Of a stretch of 64,000 nt of DNA, positions 1-9,029 are shown one piece after another; the stretch's first letter is position 1, and the number at the start of each line of letters is the position of its first letter. The notes below the pieces were generated by a model. That model was not told the DNA's origin. It ran no database searches and saw nothing but the letters and a program-made list of their open reading frames with translations. Origin of the DNA: Chamaesiphon sp041738715 (GTDB lineage Bacteria; Cyanobacteriota; Cyanobacteriia; Cyanobacteriales; Chamaesiphonaceae); the NCBI GenBank assembly GCA_041738715.1, contig JBGSPI010000077.1, positions 1 through 64,000 on the forward strand, given 5' to 3'. Position numbers and translations under genes: made by a program.

Positions 1-335
1 CCCCAGTCCCCCCGTCCCCCCGTCCCCCATCTAAACTATTGCGATACGTAACAACTTTCCGGTAGGGTAAGCCGATCGAAAATCTGGAGATGGTCGTTTA
101 TAATTGGGTGGCGTAGACACTCGATCTTCCAGTGTCACTAAGAGTTCAAACGGTATAGACAGCTTGGATGATAGGTATGTCTTGGTGTAAATAGTTAAAC
201 CGCATCTGCTGCCACTCTATGATCCTTCAGCCGCAACTGATAAAATCTGCAAGAGTGTTTGTGTTAAATCCCATTTAGCACAGATAGATCGCAACCTGCT
301 AGCCCTATCCATTTTGAAATAAGGATTAATAAACT
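1..335. other. Leader region upstream of CAAD gene, with heptamer repeat
   Basis: No gene seen. The first 30 bases are a short tandem run of a CCCCCGT-type heptamer, the same family as the G/C-rich heptamer array near 34.26-34.32 kb. The rest is ordinary intergenic sequence that should hold the promoter of the downstream gene. No convincing -35/-10 pair could be singled out. Confidence 0.5.
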
Positions 336-785
336 ATGAGCGATACACCAGAATCTACTCAAACCGTAGATACTACTACTGTTGATATTCCCGCCAATCC
401 TCTGGGGATAAACACTGGAAATGCCTCAATTACCAAAGTTTCTCCCAATTTATCTGCTGATAATTTACCAGACTGGGCTAAACAATCAGCCAATATCCTT
501 GCCGAACTGCCGACTTTTTTAGGTCAAATTTACGCGAATAACAAGAGTGCCGTGATTACTCTTGGTTTATTCTTTGGTGTAATTGTCGGGATCAAACTAA
601 CTCTAGCAGTTCTATCGGCAGTCAATGAGATTCCCCTCCTCGCACCTACTTTTGAATTAGTAGGTATCGGCTATACAAGTTGGTTCGTGTATCGCTATCT
701 CCTCCAAGCTTCCACCCGGAAGGAATTAACTGATGAACTTGATAGTTTTAAATCGGAAATTTTTGGTCAAAACAGAGACGCTTAG
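336..785 (+). CDS. CAAD/CURT1-type thylakoid membrane protein
   Basis: A 149-residue protein with a disordered, Thr/Asn-rich N-terminus (about 1-60), a short amphipathic stretch, two adjacent membrane segments (about residues 73-92 and 100-122) and a charged amphipathic C-terminal helix. This is the layout of the CAAD domain, found both fused to cyanobacterial aminoacyl-tRNA synthetases and as the stand-alone CURT1-like proteins that bend thylakoid membranes. Here it stands alone, so a thylakoid membrane-shaping role is the likely one. The ATG follows an AAGGAT-like ribosome site. It is monocistronic and followed by a rho-independent terminator. The family assignment is firm; the cellular role is inferred from relatives. 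Confidence 0.85.
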   Translation: MSDTPESTQTVDTTTVDIPANPLGINTGNASITKVSPNLSADNLPDWAKQSANILAELPTFLGQIYANNKSAVITLGLFFGVIVGIKLTLAVLSAVNEIPLLAPTFELVGIGYTSWFVYRYLLQASTRKELTDELDSFKSEIFGQNRDA

Positions 786-820
786 ACTCGACTACGGATC
801 GAATTTTATCTAGTTAATTG

Positions 821-849
821 CCACTTATCGATCGATAGGTGGTTTTTTT
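821..849 (+). terminator. Rho-independent terminator of the CAAD gene
   Basis: A hairpin with CCACTTA/TAGGTGG arms around a TCGATCGA loop is followed directly by seven T residues. It lies about 35 bases after the CAAD stop codon. Confidence 0.85.
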
Positions 850-1056
850 GTGTTGATATTTCACTAGAATATCTCCACTCTAAATAACCCCTTGATAATC
901 CTACCGATGTTATCATATTCGGTTTCGCTCTCTCGTCTACTAAATGGGCTGAAGCTGTTACGCGGATTGGGTTTGATTTGTGGACAGTGCCTAGCATACC
1001 CGACTGGCGAATGGATATGAGATAATACTGACATGACTTCATTCCGAGATAATTGA

Positions 1057-1269
1057 ATGGAACAAGCAATCTTTGAGCAAATTCAGCGGCTGCCAGAGTC
1101 TTTACAACAACAAGCTTTACGATACATTGAGGGTTTAGTTGCAAAACACAATCAGCATGAGCTAACGCCCACTGTCGATCGTCAAAATGCTTTTGGTATC
1201 TGGAAAGGGCAAGTGTGGATGGCTGATGATTTTGATGCACCTTTGGATGACTTACAGGAATATATGTAA
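1057..1269 (+). CDS. DUF2281/VapB-type antitoxin
   Basis: A 70-residue protein opening MEQAIFEQIQRLPESLQQQ, with a helical N-terminal half and an acidic tail (WMADDFDAPLDDLQEYM). This is the pattern of the small DUF2281 proteins that act as antitoxins to PIN-domain ribonucleases in cyanobacteria. The acidic tail normally occupies the toxin's active site. The stop codon overlaps by one base (TAATG) the start of a truncated PIN toxin reading frame, the usual arrangement of antitoxin-toxin pairs. With the toxin broken, the antitoxin is an orphan here. Confidence 0.75.
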   Translation: MEQAIFEQIQRLPESLQQQALRYIEGLVAKHNQHELTPTVDRQNAFGIWKGQVWMADDFDAPLDDLQEYM

Positions 1270-1352
1270 TGGATCGATTTCTAATAGATACTCATGGATT
1301 CTTGTGGCTGATTCAAGGCAATCTACAGTTGAGTGAACTGGCAAGATGGTAA
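1269..1352 (+). pseudogene. Truncated VapC (PIN-domain) toxin remnant
   Basis: The ATG overlaps the antitoxin stop (TAATG). The reading frame gives 27 residues, starting MDRFLIDTHGFLWLIQGNLQ and ending at TAA. FLIDTHxFLW is the first beta strand of the PIN fold and carries the first catalytic Asp. A complete toxin is about 130 residues, so roughly four fifths are missing. A REP-like palindrome follows 14 bases later, suggesting a deletion or repeat-mediated rearrangement removed the rest. Confidence 0.75.
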
Positions 1353-1365
1353 AAGTAGTTGGGAT

Positions 1366-1392
1366 TGTAGGGTTTCGAGGCTCAACCCTACA
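1366..1392. repeat. REP-like palindrome
   Basis: Perfect 9-base inverted repeat (TGTAGGGTT / AACCCTACA) around TCGAGGCTC. It resembles the short GGGTT...AACCC palindromes dispersed in many cyanobacterial genomes. It lies just after the toxin remnant. Confidence 0.6.
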
Positions 1393-1425
1393 GGAAGAAC
1401 TTCGAGTATATTGACATTTTAACCA

Positions 1426-2178
1426 ATGAAGATTATATCCCCTGAAGACTTTGAATCATCTGTGCTTTCAATTTACGAACAAGTTTTTGAAGATTGCATA
1501 GTATATAAATATGCAACTATTTTACCATCCCGTAACTTTGACTGCATGAGGCTCTTATTTAATGAAGAGCTACCGATAGATATTCAAATCAATATTCGTA
1601 ATGCTTTGGCAAATATTACTAAAGAAATGGGTGATAGATTGTTGTATATTTCTTTTCCTTGGGCAGGGGAAGATTTTAATTTAAAACAAGTGCCACGACA
1701 TTTTTCATTCACGATTGATGAATTTCAAGAGTATGGATTAGTATATCTAGTTGACGAAGCACAAGATTTGATAGATAGAAAAATTGAAAAATACAGGCGA
1801 ACATTTTGGCCAGAGCCGATAATTTATTCATCACAAGGACTATGGGCAGTTCATACAACTCTTGACTTTTGTGGATGGTTAGCAATGAGAAAGAATATCT
1901 TAAGTAGAATTAGAAGTGTATATCCAGAGTTTGATGAAGAACTTGAACGACAGTTGTTTGATACTATTCGGCTAGGCAAAGGACTACCAACAGAGTGGAA
2001 ATATAGACTTGGAGAAGATAGAGAAATTTGTACTGATTGGCTTAGAGATCTAATTAAATATATGTGTCAAATTGACTTTGACAGCGATGATAATATCGAT
2101 TTGATTGAAACTTATAGAAAAATGTTGCATCAACCCCAGGGTGTTCGTTCGCGAAGCGTACCATCGGTAATCGCGTAG
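1426..2178 (+). CDS. Hypothetical protein, AT-rich orphan
   Basis: A 250-residue soluble acidic protein that I do not recognise. It has no signal peptide or membrane segment. Visible features are an aromatic-rich centre (IYSSQGLWAVHTTLDFCGWL, about residues 145-164) and several amphipathic helices. Its base composition is clearly more A/T-rich than its neighbours, and CGATCG, dense elsewhere, is absent between about 1190 and 2190, so horizontal acquisition is likely. The last 12 codons (from about 2140) are read from a palindromic CGTTCGCGAAGCG-type repeat, so the native C-terminus may have been replaced by repeat sequence. Function unknown. Confidence 0.55.
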   Translation: MKIISPEDFESSVLSIYEQVFEDCIVYKYATILPSRNFDCMRLLFNEELPIDIQINIRNALANITKEMGDRLLYISFPWAGEDFNLKQVPRHFSFTIDEFQEYGLVYLVDEAQDLIDRKIEKYRRTFWPEPIIYSSQGLWAVHTTLDFCGWLAMRKNILSRIRSVYPEFDEELERQLFDTIRLGKGLPTEWKYRLGEDREICTDWLRDLIKYMCQIDFDSDDNIDLIETYRKMLHQPQGVRSRSVPSVIA

Positions 2179-2215
2179 TGTACCTTAAATATCGATCGAG
2201 TGAACTAGTGATAAC

Positions 2216-2725
2216 TTACGTTAATAGCCATAGTCCTAATAATGCTATAAAGATCGAGATTCCGGCGATCGCGATAAAGTTATTATCTTGGGTATTTACC
2301 TGGCTGAGATCGATCGGTGGATATCTTTCTTCTAAGGATTTCTGCTTGGGCGGTGGTGGTAAACTAGGCGTATTATTCACGCCTGCTTTACCTTCGCCGT
2401 CCTCTAGATGTGATAAATCTGGAATTTTGCTCAGCCATTCATCTCGCCGCACCAATTCAGGAGCCTGCATGATGTACAGCATCCGCTTACTAGCTTGACG
2501 AGTATCTAGATTGGGGTGCTTTGCTAATTTTTGACACAAAGCTGTTGCCTCCCGGACTTGTCCTGCGGCTTCAAAAGCCATTACCAGCCAAATTTGCACT
2601 TCACCCCCAATACGAGTATTCGGTTGAACTTGGGCAACAGCGGCTAAGAAATATGCCACTGCTTGGCGGTATTCTCCCCGCTCAAAAGCAATTTGTCCAG
2701 ATTGATAATCAGTATCGAAATTCAC
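2216..2725 (-). CDS. TPR-like protein with C-terminal membrane anchor
   Basis: A 169-residue protein. Residues 5-85 are two or three helix-turn-helix units of tetratricopeptide type (AFERGEYRQAVAYFLAAVAQ and following). A Pro/Lys linker (about 120-145) leads to a single C-terminal transmembrane helix (about 150-168) ending near the last residue, so it is probably tail-anchored. The topology suggests a protein-interaction scaffold on the cytoplasmic side of a membrane. It ends 40 bases past the orphan gene, convergent with it. Upstream is argB on the same strand (24-base gap), with which it may be co-transcribed. Confidence 0.7.
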   Translation of the reverse strand: MNFDTDYQSGQIAFERGEYRQAVAYFLAAVAQVQPNTRIGGEVQIWLVMAFEAAGQVREATALCQKLAKHPNLDTRQASKRMLYIMQAPELVRRDEWLSKIPDLSHLEDGEGKAGVNNTPSLPPPPKQKSLEERYPPIDLSQVNTQDNNFIAIAGISIFIALLGLWLLT

Positions 2726-2749
2726 GATCTAGAGGGTAGGATGTAGAGG

Positions 2750-3625
2750 TTAGGGCAAGGCTGAAGATACAATCATCGAACCAGTACCAGTATCAGTAAA
2801 AATTTCCAGTAATAGTGAGTGTGGCAATCGTCCATCGATAATATGTGCTGCTTTGACCCCTTGAGCAAGACTCCGAACGCAACAGGTCAGCTTGGGAATC
2901 ATGCCACCACTAACGGTACCATCGTCAATTAGTTCCCGTGCGCCTTGAATATCTAGTTTCCGAATCAGACTAGTGGGATCTTTAAAATCACGCATTAAGC
3001 CTGGAGTATCCGTCAACAAAATTAATTTTTCTGCACCCAAGGCAGCAGCAATTTCACCTGCAACTGTATCGGCGTTAATATTATAAGCCTGTCCATTTTC
3101 ATCGGCAGCGACGCTCGACACAACTGGAATATAACCGCTCTTAACTAGAGTGTTGAGAATATCGACATTGACACCACTGACTTCACCGACAAACCCAATC
3201 CCTTCGCGACCATCAGGGCGTGCCACGATCAGATTACCATCCTTGCCACATAGACCAACAGCGTCACCACCCGATTGATTGATCAGGGAAACAATTTCCT
3301 TATTGACTCTACCCACCAGTACCATTTCGACAACATCCATTGTTGCTGCATCGGTCACTCGCAAACCATCTTTAAACTGGGGTTCAATCCCGATTTTTTC
3401 GAGCCAGCTATTGATTTCGGGGCCACCGCCATGTACTAGAATCGGTCGAATACCAACACAGGACATAAAGATCAAGTCGCGGATTACCCGCTCTTTCAGG
3501 TCGCTATCTTTCATCGCAGCACCGCCATATTTGACGACGACGGTGCGTCCGGTGAAGTTTTGGATATATGGCAAGGCTTCACTTAAAACCCGCACGCGGG
3601 CGGCATCTTCATTGGAATGACTCAT
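2750..3625 (-). CDS. argB: Acetylglutamate kinase
   Basis: Phosphorylates N-acetyl-L-glutamate with ATP, the second and controlled step of arginine synthesis. In cyanobacteria it is the target of PII (GlnB). It shows the amino-acid-kinase fold: VVVKYGGAAM near the N-terminus (phosphate binding), VHGGGPEIN, NADTVAGEIAAAL, LLTDTPGL and a GGMIPKL motif near the C-terminus. Length (291 residues from this start) fits the family. The frame continues upstream to another ATG at 3658, but family members begin only 8-15 residues before the conserved VRVLSEALPYIQ block, so the ATG at 3625 is preferred. Neither start has a strong Shine-Dalgarno sequence. Confidence 0.95.
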   Translation of the reverse strand: MSHSNEDAARVRVLSEALPYIQNFTGRTVVVKYGGAAMKDSDLKERVIRDLIFMSCVGIRPILVHGGGPEINSWLEKIGIEPQFKDGLRVTDAATMDVVEMVLVGRVNKEIVSLINQSGGDAVGLCGKDGNLIVARPDGREGIGFVGEVSGVNVDILNTLVKSGYIPVVSSVAADENGQAYNINADTVAGEIAAALGAEKLILLTDTPGLMRDFKDPTSLIRKLDIQGARELIDDGTVSGGMIPKLTCCVRSLAQGVKAAHIIDGRLPHSLLLEIFTDTGTGSMIVSSALP

Positions 3626-3855
3626 GGTTGATGGTTGATTCGATCGATAGTTAATCATTAATCGTCAATGGTGAATGGCTAGAAGTCAATGGTTAATTTA
3701 GATGGCGATTGCCTAATTTCAAATTTCATCCTGACGATAGACTGTAGGACTTGTTATTTAGGTTGTAGATAGAACATCATATCGATCGTCCATACAAGCA
3801 TGTATCTAACGAAATAGGTGAGACTGGAGTTCAGGCGAAATTCCAGATTATTATT

Positions 3856-4203
3856 ATGAATAAAATTGTCCCAGTCCCCGCTCAACAAATTGTCAATTTG
3901 ACTGATTCACCCACTGCCAGCCGCATTGAGGCAGAGCGCATTCGTGATGTGATGATTTTACTAACAAGTTTAATTGAAAGAGAAGAAGTGACGATTAAAC
4001 TAATCATCGATTGCTTGTATGATATCGGTTCTGTTAGCTTGATCGATCGAAAAGTCCGCTTGAGACCGCTAGGCTTGATTGCCAAACTGATTGCCAGAAT
4101 GTCTAAACCACTCCTCCGTATCTTCGCTTGGCGATGGTTCAAGAAAAATTGTCCACAATTAATTACTAACTGGCTATATACAAAAGTCAAATCACTTGGC
4201 TAG
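3856..4203 (+). CDS. Conserved cyanobacterial hypothetical protein
   Basis: A 115-residue basic protein with no recognised domain. The middle (residues 28-60) is predicted helical and the C-terminal half is rich in Lys/Arg/Trp (LRIFAWRWFKKNCPQLITNW), a possible amphipathic membrane-contacting helix. It lies divergent from argB and upstream of clpC on the same strand. The open frame, ATG start and codon use support a real gene; function unknown. Confidence 0.6.
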   Translation: MNKIVPVPAQQIVNLTDSPTASRIEAERIRDVMILLTSLIEREEVTIKLIIDCLYDIGSVSLIDRKVRLRPLGLIAKLIARMSKPLLRIFAWRWFKKNCPQLITNWLYTKVKSLG

Positions 4204-4358
4204 TTTTGTAACTTGAGAATTATCAAAAGAAACATTATAGTTCGGAACGCTCGATCCCCAAACTCACAAAATAGTAGTCATTACCGAACCTGACAACCAA
4301 AATTACTGTGTTAAGATTTAATGACACTCAGACAAGCAGCAGGGGATGGAAAACAGCC

Positions 4359-6857
4359 ATGTTTGAACGCTTTACAGAAAAAGCCATTAAAGTAATCATG
4401 CTGGCCCAGGAAGAAGCACGTCGCCTGGGGCACAATTTTGTCGGTACCGAACAGATCTTGCTCGGATTAATCGGTGAGGGTACCGGCGTAGCAGCTAAGG
4501 TTTTGAAGTCGATGGGAGTCAATCTCAAAGATGCACGAATCGAAGTTGAGAAAATTATCGGACGTGGTTCGGGCTTTGTCGCCGTTGAAATCCCCTTTAC
4601 ACCAAGAGCGAAGCGTGTTCTAGAGTTATCTCTAGAGGAGGCTCGTCAACTTGGTCACAATTATATTGGTACAGAGCATCTGCTTTTGGGATTGATCCGT
4701 GAAGGTGAAGGTGTCGCCGCCAGAGTACTAGAAAACCTGGGTGTGGACTTAACCAAAGTTCGGACTCAAGTAATTCGGATGCTGGGGGAAACTTCAGAGT
4801 CAAATGCAGCAACTCCAGGAGTAAGATCTGGTAGTAATAAAACTCCGACCCTTGATGAGTTTGGCTCCAATTTGACTCAACTAGCACAGGATGGCAAGTT
4901 GGATCCGGTTGTCGGTCGAGCCAAAGAAATCGAGCGGGTGATCCAGATCCTGGGACGACGGACGAAAAATAATCCTGTCCTGATTGGGGAACCTGGGGTT
5001 GGGAAAACAGCAATTGCCGAAGGTTTAGCTCAACGCATTGCCAATCAGGATATTCCTGATATCCTCGAAGATAAGCGGGTTGTCACTCTCGATATCGGGC
5101 TACTAGTTGCTGGTACGAAGTATCGCGGTGAATTTGAAGAACGCCTTAAAAAGATTATGGATGAAATCCGCCAAGCCGGAAATGTGATCCTAGTCATTGA
5201 CGAAGTACACACCTTGATTGGTGCTGGTGCGGCTGAAGGTGCGATCGATGCTGCAAATATTCTCAAGCCAGCTTTGGCAAGGGGAGAACTTCAGTGTATT
5301 GGGGCGACAACACTAGACGAGTACCGGAAACACATCGAACGGGATGCGGCTTTAGAGCGTCGATTCCAGCCAGTGATGGTTGGCGAACCTAGCGTTGAAG
5401 AAACGATCGAAATCCTGCATGGTTTGCGCGAACGTTACGAACAACACCATAAACTCAAGATTACCGATGGTGCGCTAGAAGCTGCTGCCAAACTAGCCGA
5501 TCGCTATATCTCTGATCGATTCTTACCAGATAAAGCGATCGATCTGATGGATGAAGCTGGATCTCGCGTCCGCTTACTCAATTCTCAACTCCCTGCTGCT
5601 GCGAAGGAACTGGATAAAGAATTGCGTAAAGTTCTCAAAGAGAAAGATGAAGCCGTCCGTTCCCAAGACTTCGATAAAGCAGGTTCACTCAAAGATCGCG
5701 AACTCGAAATCAAAGCGGAAATCAAAAGCATCGCCCAAACCAAGAAAGCTAGTGACGAAACAGAAAATCGCGTCATGCCCGAAGTGACCGAAGAAGAGAT
5801 CGCCCAAATCGTTGCTTCTTGGACTGGCGTACCCGTGAGCAAATTAACCGAATCTGAGTCGGTCAAGCTGCTAAATATGGAAGAAACCCTCCATCAGCGG
5901 TTGATCGGTCAAGAAGAGGCTGTGAAAGCTGTTTCCCGCGCAATTCGGCGGGCGCGTGTGGGCTTGAAAAATCCCAACCGACCGATCGCTAGTTTCATCT
6001 TCTCTGGGCCAACTGGAGTTGGGAAAACCGAGTTAACCAAAGCTCTGGCAACCTACTTCTTCGGTTCAGAAGAATCGATGATCCGGTTGGATATGTCCGA
6101 GTACATGGAACGTCACACCGTTTCTAAACTGATCGGTTCGCCGCCAGGTTATGTCGGTTATAGCGAAGGTGGTCAACTCACCGAAGCCGTCCGTCGTCGT
6201 CCCTACACCGTCGTCTTATTCGACGAAATCGAAAAAGCGCACCCAGACATCTTTAATATGCTCCTGCAAATTTTAGAAGATGGTCGCCTCACCGATGCCA
6301 AAGGACGCACGGTAGACTTCAAAAACACCTTAATCATTTTGACCTCGAATATCGGTTCTAAGGTGATCGAGAAGGGTGGCGGTGGTTTAGGTTTCGAGTT
6401 CTCCGACAACAAAACCGAAGCAACTTATAACCGCATCCGCTCTTTGGTGAACGAAGAACTGAAGAACTACTTCCGACCTGAATTCCTCAACCGTCTGGAT
6501 GAAATCATCGTCTTCCAACAACTCACCAAGCCGGAAGTCAAGGAGATCGCCGATATCATGCTCAAGGATCTATTCGGTCGCCTGACTGAACAGGGTATTC
6601 AACTTGAAGTGACCGACAGGTTTAAGGATCGGCTGATTGACGAGGGCTACAATCCTGCATACGGTGCTCGTCCACTCCGTCGTGCAATTATGCGGCTGTT
6701 GGAAGATATTCTGGCAGAGGAAATGCTCTCTGGTCGTCTCAAGGATGGTGATACATCTGTTGTTGATATTGGCGAGGATGGGAAAGCAGTAGTTACTCCC
6801 AAGCAGGATAAACTGCCTATTTCTGCGCCCGACTTATTAGCACCAGTCGGTGAATAA
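4359..6857 (+). CDS. clpC: ATP-dependent Clp protease ATP-binding subunit ClpC
   Basis: AAA+ unfoldase feeding the ClpP/ClpR peptidase. From the ATG at 4359 it is 832 residues, the usual length. Order of domains: two Clp-N repeats (1-150), AAA-1 with Walker A GEPGVGKTA (about 210), a UVR segment (about 428-455, ending in the linker), AAA-2 with Walker A GPTGVGKTE (about 550), and the C-terminal D2-small domain. The frame runs 17 codons further upstream to a GTG at 4308, but ClpC proteins start MFERFTEKAIKVI, and an AGGGGATGGA stretch precedes the ATG. A strong terminator follows. In cyanobacteria ClpC is essential and handles general protein quality control. Confidence 0.97.
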   Translation: MFERFTEKAIKVIMLAQEEARRLGHNFVGTEQILLGLIGEGTGVAAKVLKSMGVNLKDARIEVEKIIGRGSGFVAVEIPFTPRAKRVLELSLEEARQLGHNYIGTEHLLLGLIREGEGVAARVLENLGVDLTKVRTQVIRMLGETSESNAATPGVRSGSNKTPTLDEFGSNLTQLAQDGKLDPVVGRAKEIERVIQILGRRTKNNPVLIGEPGVGKTAIAEGLAQRIANQDIPDILEDKRVVTLDIGLLVAGTKYRGEFEERLKKIMDEIRQAGNVILVIDEVHTLIGAGAAEGAIDAANILKPALARGELQCIGATTLDEYRKHIERDAALERRFQPVMVGEPSVEETIEILHGLRERYEQHHKLKITDGALEAAAKLADRYISDRFLPDKAIDLMDEAGSRVRLLNSQLPAAAKELDKELRKVLKEKDEAVRSQDFDKAGSLKDRELEIKAEIKSIAQTKKASDETENRVMPEVTEEEIAQIVASWTGVPVSKLTESESVKLLNMEETLHQRLIGQEEAVKAVSRAIRRARVGLKNPNRPIASFIFSGPTGVGKTELTKALATYFFGSEESMIRLDMSEYMERHTVSKLIGSPPGYVGYSEGGQLTEAVRRRPYTVVLFDEIEKAHPDIFNMLLQILEDGRLTDAKGRTVDFKNTLIILTSNIGSKVIEKGGGGLGFEFSDNKTEATYNRIRSLVNEELKNYFRPEFLNRLDEIIVFQQLTKPEVKEIADIMLKDLFGRLTEQGIQLEVTDRFKDRLIDEGYNPAYGARPLRRAIMRLLEDILAEEMLSGRLKDGDTSVVDIGEDGKAVVTPKQDKLPISAPDLLAPVGE

Positions 6858-6881
6858 TTAAATAATTCATGATCTGATCTT

Positions 6882-6914
6882 AAAAAGGCTGACCATCAGG
6901 TCAGCCTTTTTTTT
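6882..6914 (+). terminator. Rho-independent terminator of clpC
   Basis: A perfect 13-base stem (AAAAAGGCTGACC / GGTCAGCCTTTTT) with a four-base loop runs into eight T residues, 24 bases after the clpC stop. Confidence 0.95.
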
Positions 6915-7042
6915 AGCGATCTGATTGTTGAAGTTTGTCCAGCCTCGTAATATTGATCGTGAGCAGCAAGTTTAGGGAATACTAGCTTAGATCGCGGACT
7001 TCCTGTATCCTGATAATTAACAATTAATGACTGAAAAGTAAT

Positions 7043-7633
7043 TTGCCATCTGGACGTACACACGATCGAGTGACTCTGTGGAGTTCACCTATAATTGCTG
7101 GGGGAACATTGTTTCTGACTTCCCGTGCTGATTTGACATTTTGGGTATCGACAGGATTTTTGGTGAGTGGATTAATTTTTGGGCCAGACTTAGATCTCCA
7201 CTCTTTTCATTACAAACGTTGGGGTAAACTGCGGTGCTTATGGCGACCGTACCAACAAGCAATTAAACATCGATCGATTTGGTCGCATGGGCCGATTATT
7301 GGGACACTCGGTCGTGTTTTGTATTTGAGTTTATGGTTAAGTTTGGTGGGTTTACTAGGGCTGGGAATAGTTCAGCTAATCTGGGGTCAGGCGTACACAG
7401 GAAAACATTTACTGGCAATTGTCAGACACTCAATCGATCGAGATCGATCGATCTATCTAGCATTGTTTTGTGGGCTAGAATTAGGTGCAATGAGTCACTA
7501 TAGCAGTGATTGGCTGGTGTCAGCTTTTAAGCGATCTCCATTGATCGGTTTCTGGAGAACTAAGAGTGGTAAACCCTCGCCCAAACCTAAGCAAATGTCT
7601 CCCAACCAGACAAAAAAAATACGAGTTAAGTAG
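7043..7633 (+). CDS. DUF2227 putative metal-binding membrane protein
   Basis: A 196-residue protein opening MPSGRTHDRVTLW, the hallmark start of DUF2227 proteins. Conserved potential metal ligands follow: His7/Asp8, GPDLDLHS, HYKRWG, KHRSIWSHGPIIGT and a late MSHYSSDW. Hydrophobic segments at about 17-50 and 88-112 indicate a membrane protein. The start is TTG: the family begins at this residue and no ATG exists in frame nearby. The reaction is unknown; the His/Asp pattern resembles membrane-bound metal-dependent hydrolases. A basic tail (KPSPKPKQMSPNQTKKIRVK) ends the protein. It overlaps the convergent WG-repeat gene by 8 bases. Confidence 0.8.
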   Translation: MPSGRTHDRVTLWSSPIIAGGTLFLTSRADLTFWVSTGFLVSGLIFGPDLDLHSFHYKRWGKLRCLWRPYQQAIKHRSIWSHGPIIGTLGRVLYLSLWLSLVGLLGLGIVQLIWGQAYTGKHLLAIVRHSIDRDRSIYLALFCGLELGAMSHYSSDWLVSAFKRSPLIGFWRTKSGKPSPKPKQMSPNQTKKIRVK

Positions 7634-8837
7634 GTGGCTGGAAAATTACTAATTTACCTGTACGATCGATATAACCAACCCGGGCATTAACTGTTCCATA
7701 TTCACCAATTGTTACTGGAGCTAAACCAGATTTAAACGAAAAAGCTCGATCGAAGGTTGGGGGAATTACTATTTTACCCTGACGATCGATAAATCCATAT
7801 TTACCCTGAATTGCTACTGCTGCTAAACCTTCACTAAATGGATAAATATTGTCAAATGTCGGCGGAATAATTTGATCACCTTGACGATCGATAAATCCCC
7901 ATTTATCACCTGTTTTTATCCCGGCTAAACCCTCACTAAAAGTTGATAATAAAGTGGCTTCGGCAATTCGCATTTTTTGACTATTTGGTAAACTAATTAC
8001 TAATTTACCCGTCCGATCGACAAATCCCCATGTACCAGCTTTAGTTTGGACTAAACCTAAACCTTCTGTAAAAGCACGAGCATATTTAAACTGAGGTGGA
8101 ACGATCGTTTTCCCCTGTCGATCGATATAACCATAGTTAATCCCATCAAGGCTAACTGCGGCCAACCCATCGCTAAATCGATACAAATAAAAACTAGCTA
8201 TATCTATCTCGTCCTCAGTGATGCTATCTGGTTGAGGATCGACAAATCGAGGTGCAATGGCCATTCGTCCGCGTCGATCGACAAAGCCCCATAACTTACC
8301 CCGTTTAACGGCGAGTAATCCTGATTGAAACTCCAAAGCAGCATCTGGATAAATTGGTTGAATAACTAATTTACCTTGCCGATCGATCGCGCCCATTTTG
8401 CCAGAAACTTCGACAGTAGCCAGTCCATCGACAAACCCAGAAGCAAAATCATATTTGGCCGCAATAACTATCTTGCCAAAGCGATCGATAAATCCATACT
8501 TTTGATTAGTAAATTTAACCGGAGCTAATCCTTGGGCAAAATTACCAATCGACAGATATTTAGGCGCAATAACTATCTTGCCAGTTCGATCGACGTAGCC
8601 ATAACGTTCGAAGCCATTTTTTAAGATTCTAATTCGCCCCCGTCCCTCACTGAAAATATAAGTTCCAGTCCATAATAGGGGCGGGATTGTAGTTGAGATT
8701 GGGTCGGGATTGAGCAGATTTGGTCGATCGAGTGGCGTACCGACAACGAGATCGACTGGAATTAAACTAACTAATAAAATTGTCAACCGAACAATTTGGT
8801 TGATGGTGTTCACAATTCTGTACCTAAAATATGACAA
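7626..8837 (-). CDS. WG-repeat protein, secreted
   Basis: A 403-residue protein with an N-terminal hydrophobic segment (about 13-32), probably a signal peptide or anchor. After it come about nine WG repeats of roughly 35-45 residues, each with the core YGFIDRQGKIVIPPxF...FSEGLAAV. The repeats are beta-rich and of unknown biochemical role, usually in exported or surface proteins. At DNA level most repeats contain CGATCGAT in the codons for the conserved Ile-Asp-Arg, so the HIP1-like hexamer is here built into a protein motif. No partner gene is apparent; the neighbours are convergent or separated by about 190 bases. Confidence 0.85.
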   Translation of the reverse strand: MSYFRYRIVNTINQIVRLTILLVSLIPVDLVVGTPLDRPNLLNPDPISTTIPPLLWTGTYIFSEGRGRIRILKNGFERYGYVDRTGKIVIAPKYLSIGNFAQGLAPVKFTNQKYGFIDRFGKIVIAAKYDFASGFVDGLATVEVSGKMGAIDRQGKLVIQPIYPDAALEFQSGLLAVKRGKLWGFVDRRGRMAIAPRFVDPQPDSITEDEIDIASFYLYRFSDGLAAVSLDGINYGYIDRQGKTIVPPQFKYARAFTEGLGLVQTKAGTWGFVDRTGKLVISLPNSQKMRIAEATLLSTFSEGLAGIKTGDKWGFIDRQGDQIIPPTFDNIYPFSEGLAAVAIQGKYGFIDRQGKIVIPPTFDRAFSFKSGLAPVTIGEYGTVNARVGYIDRTGKLVIFQPPT

Positions 8838-9029
8838 TTCTGGGAGATAAGCCAGTATAGAACTGATTATCTAAACGATCGTTACCCATTTTAAGGTCAC
8901 TTTCGGACTAGTCGATCGACTCTACAATCTAAACTTCCCACTAACTAACCCTTGGGAGGGGATCTGGGGGGTTAAATCCCCAAATCCGAGTTCTCACCAG
9001 GAACAATTACCGGAAAAGCACCCGATTGT

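Noticed and set aside
4308..4358. Longer clpC start at GTG 4308
   Set aside because: The family starts at MFERFTEKAI; the 17 extra codons have no conserved content.
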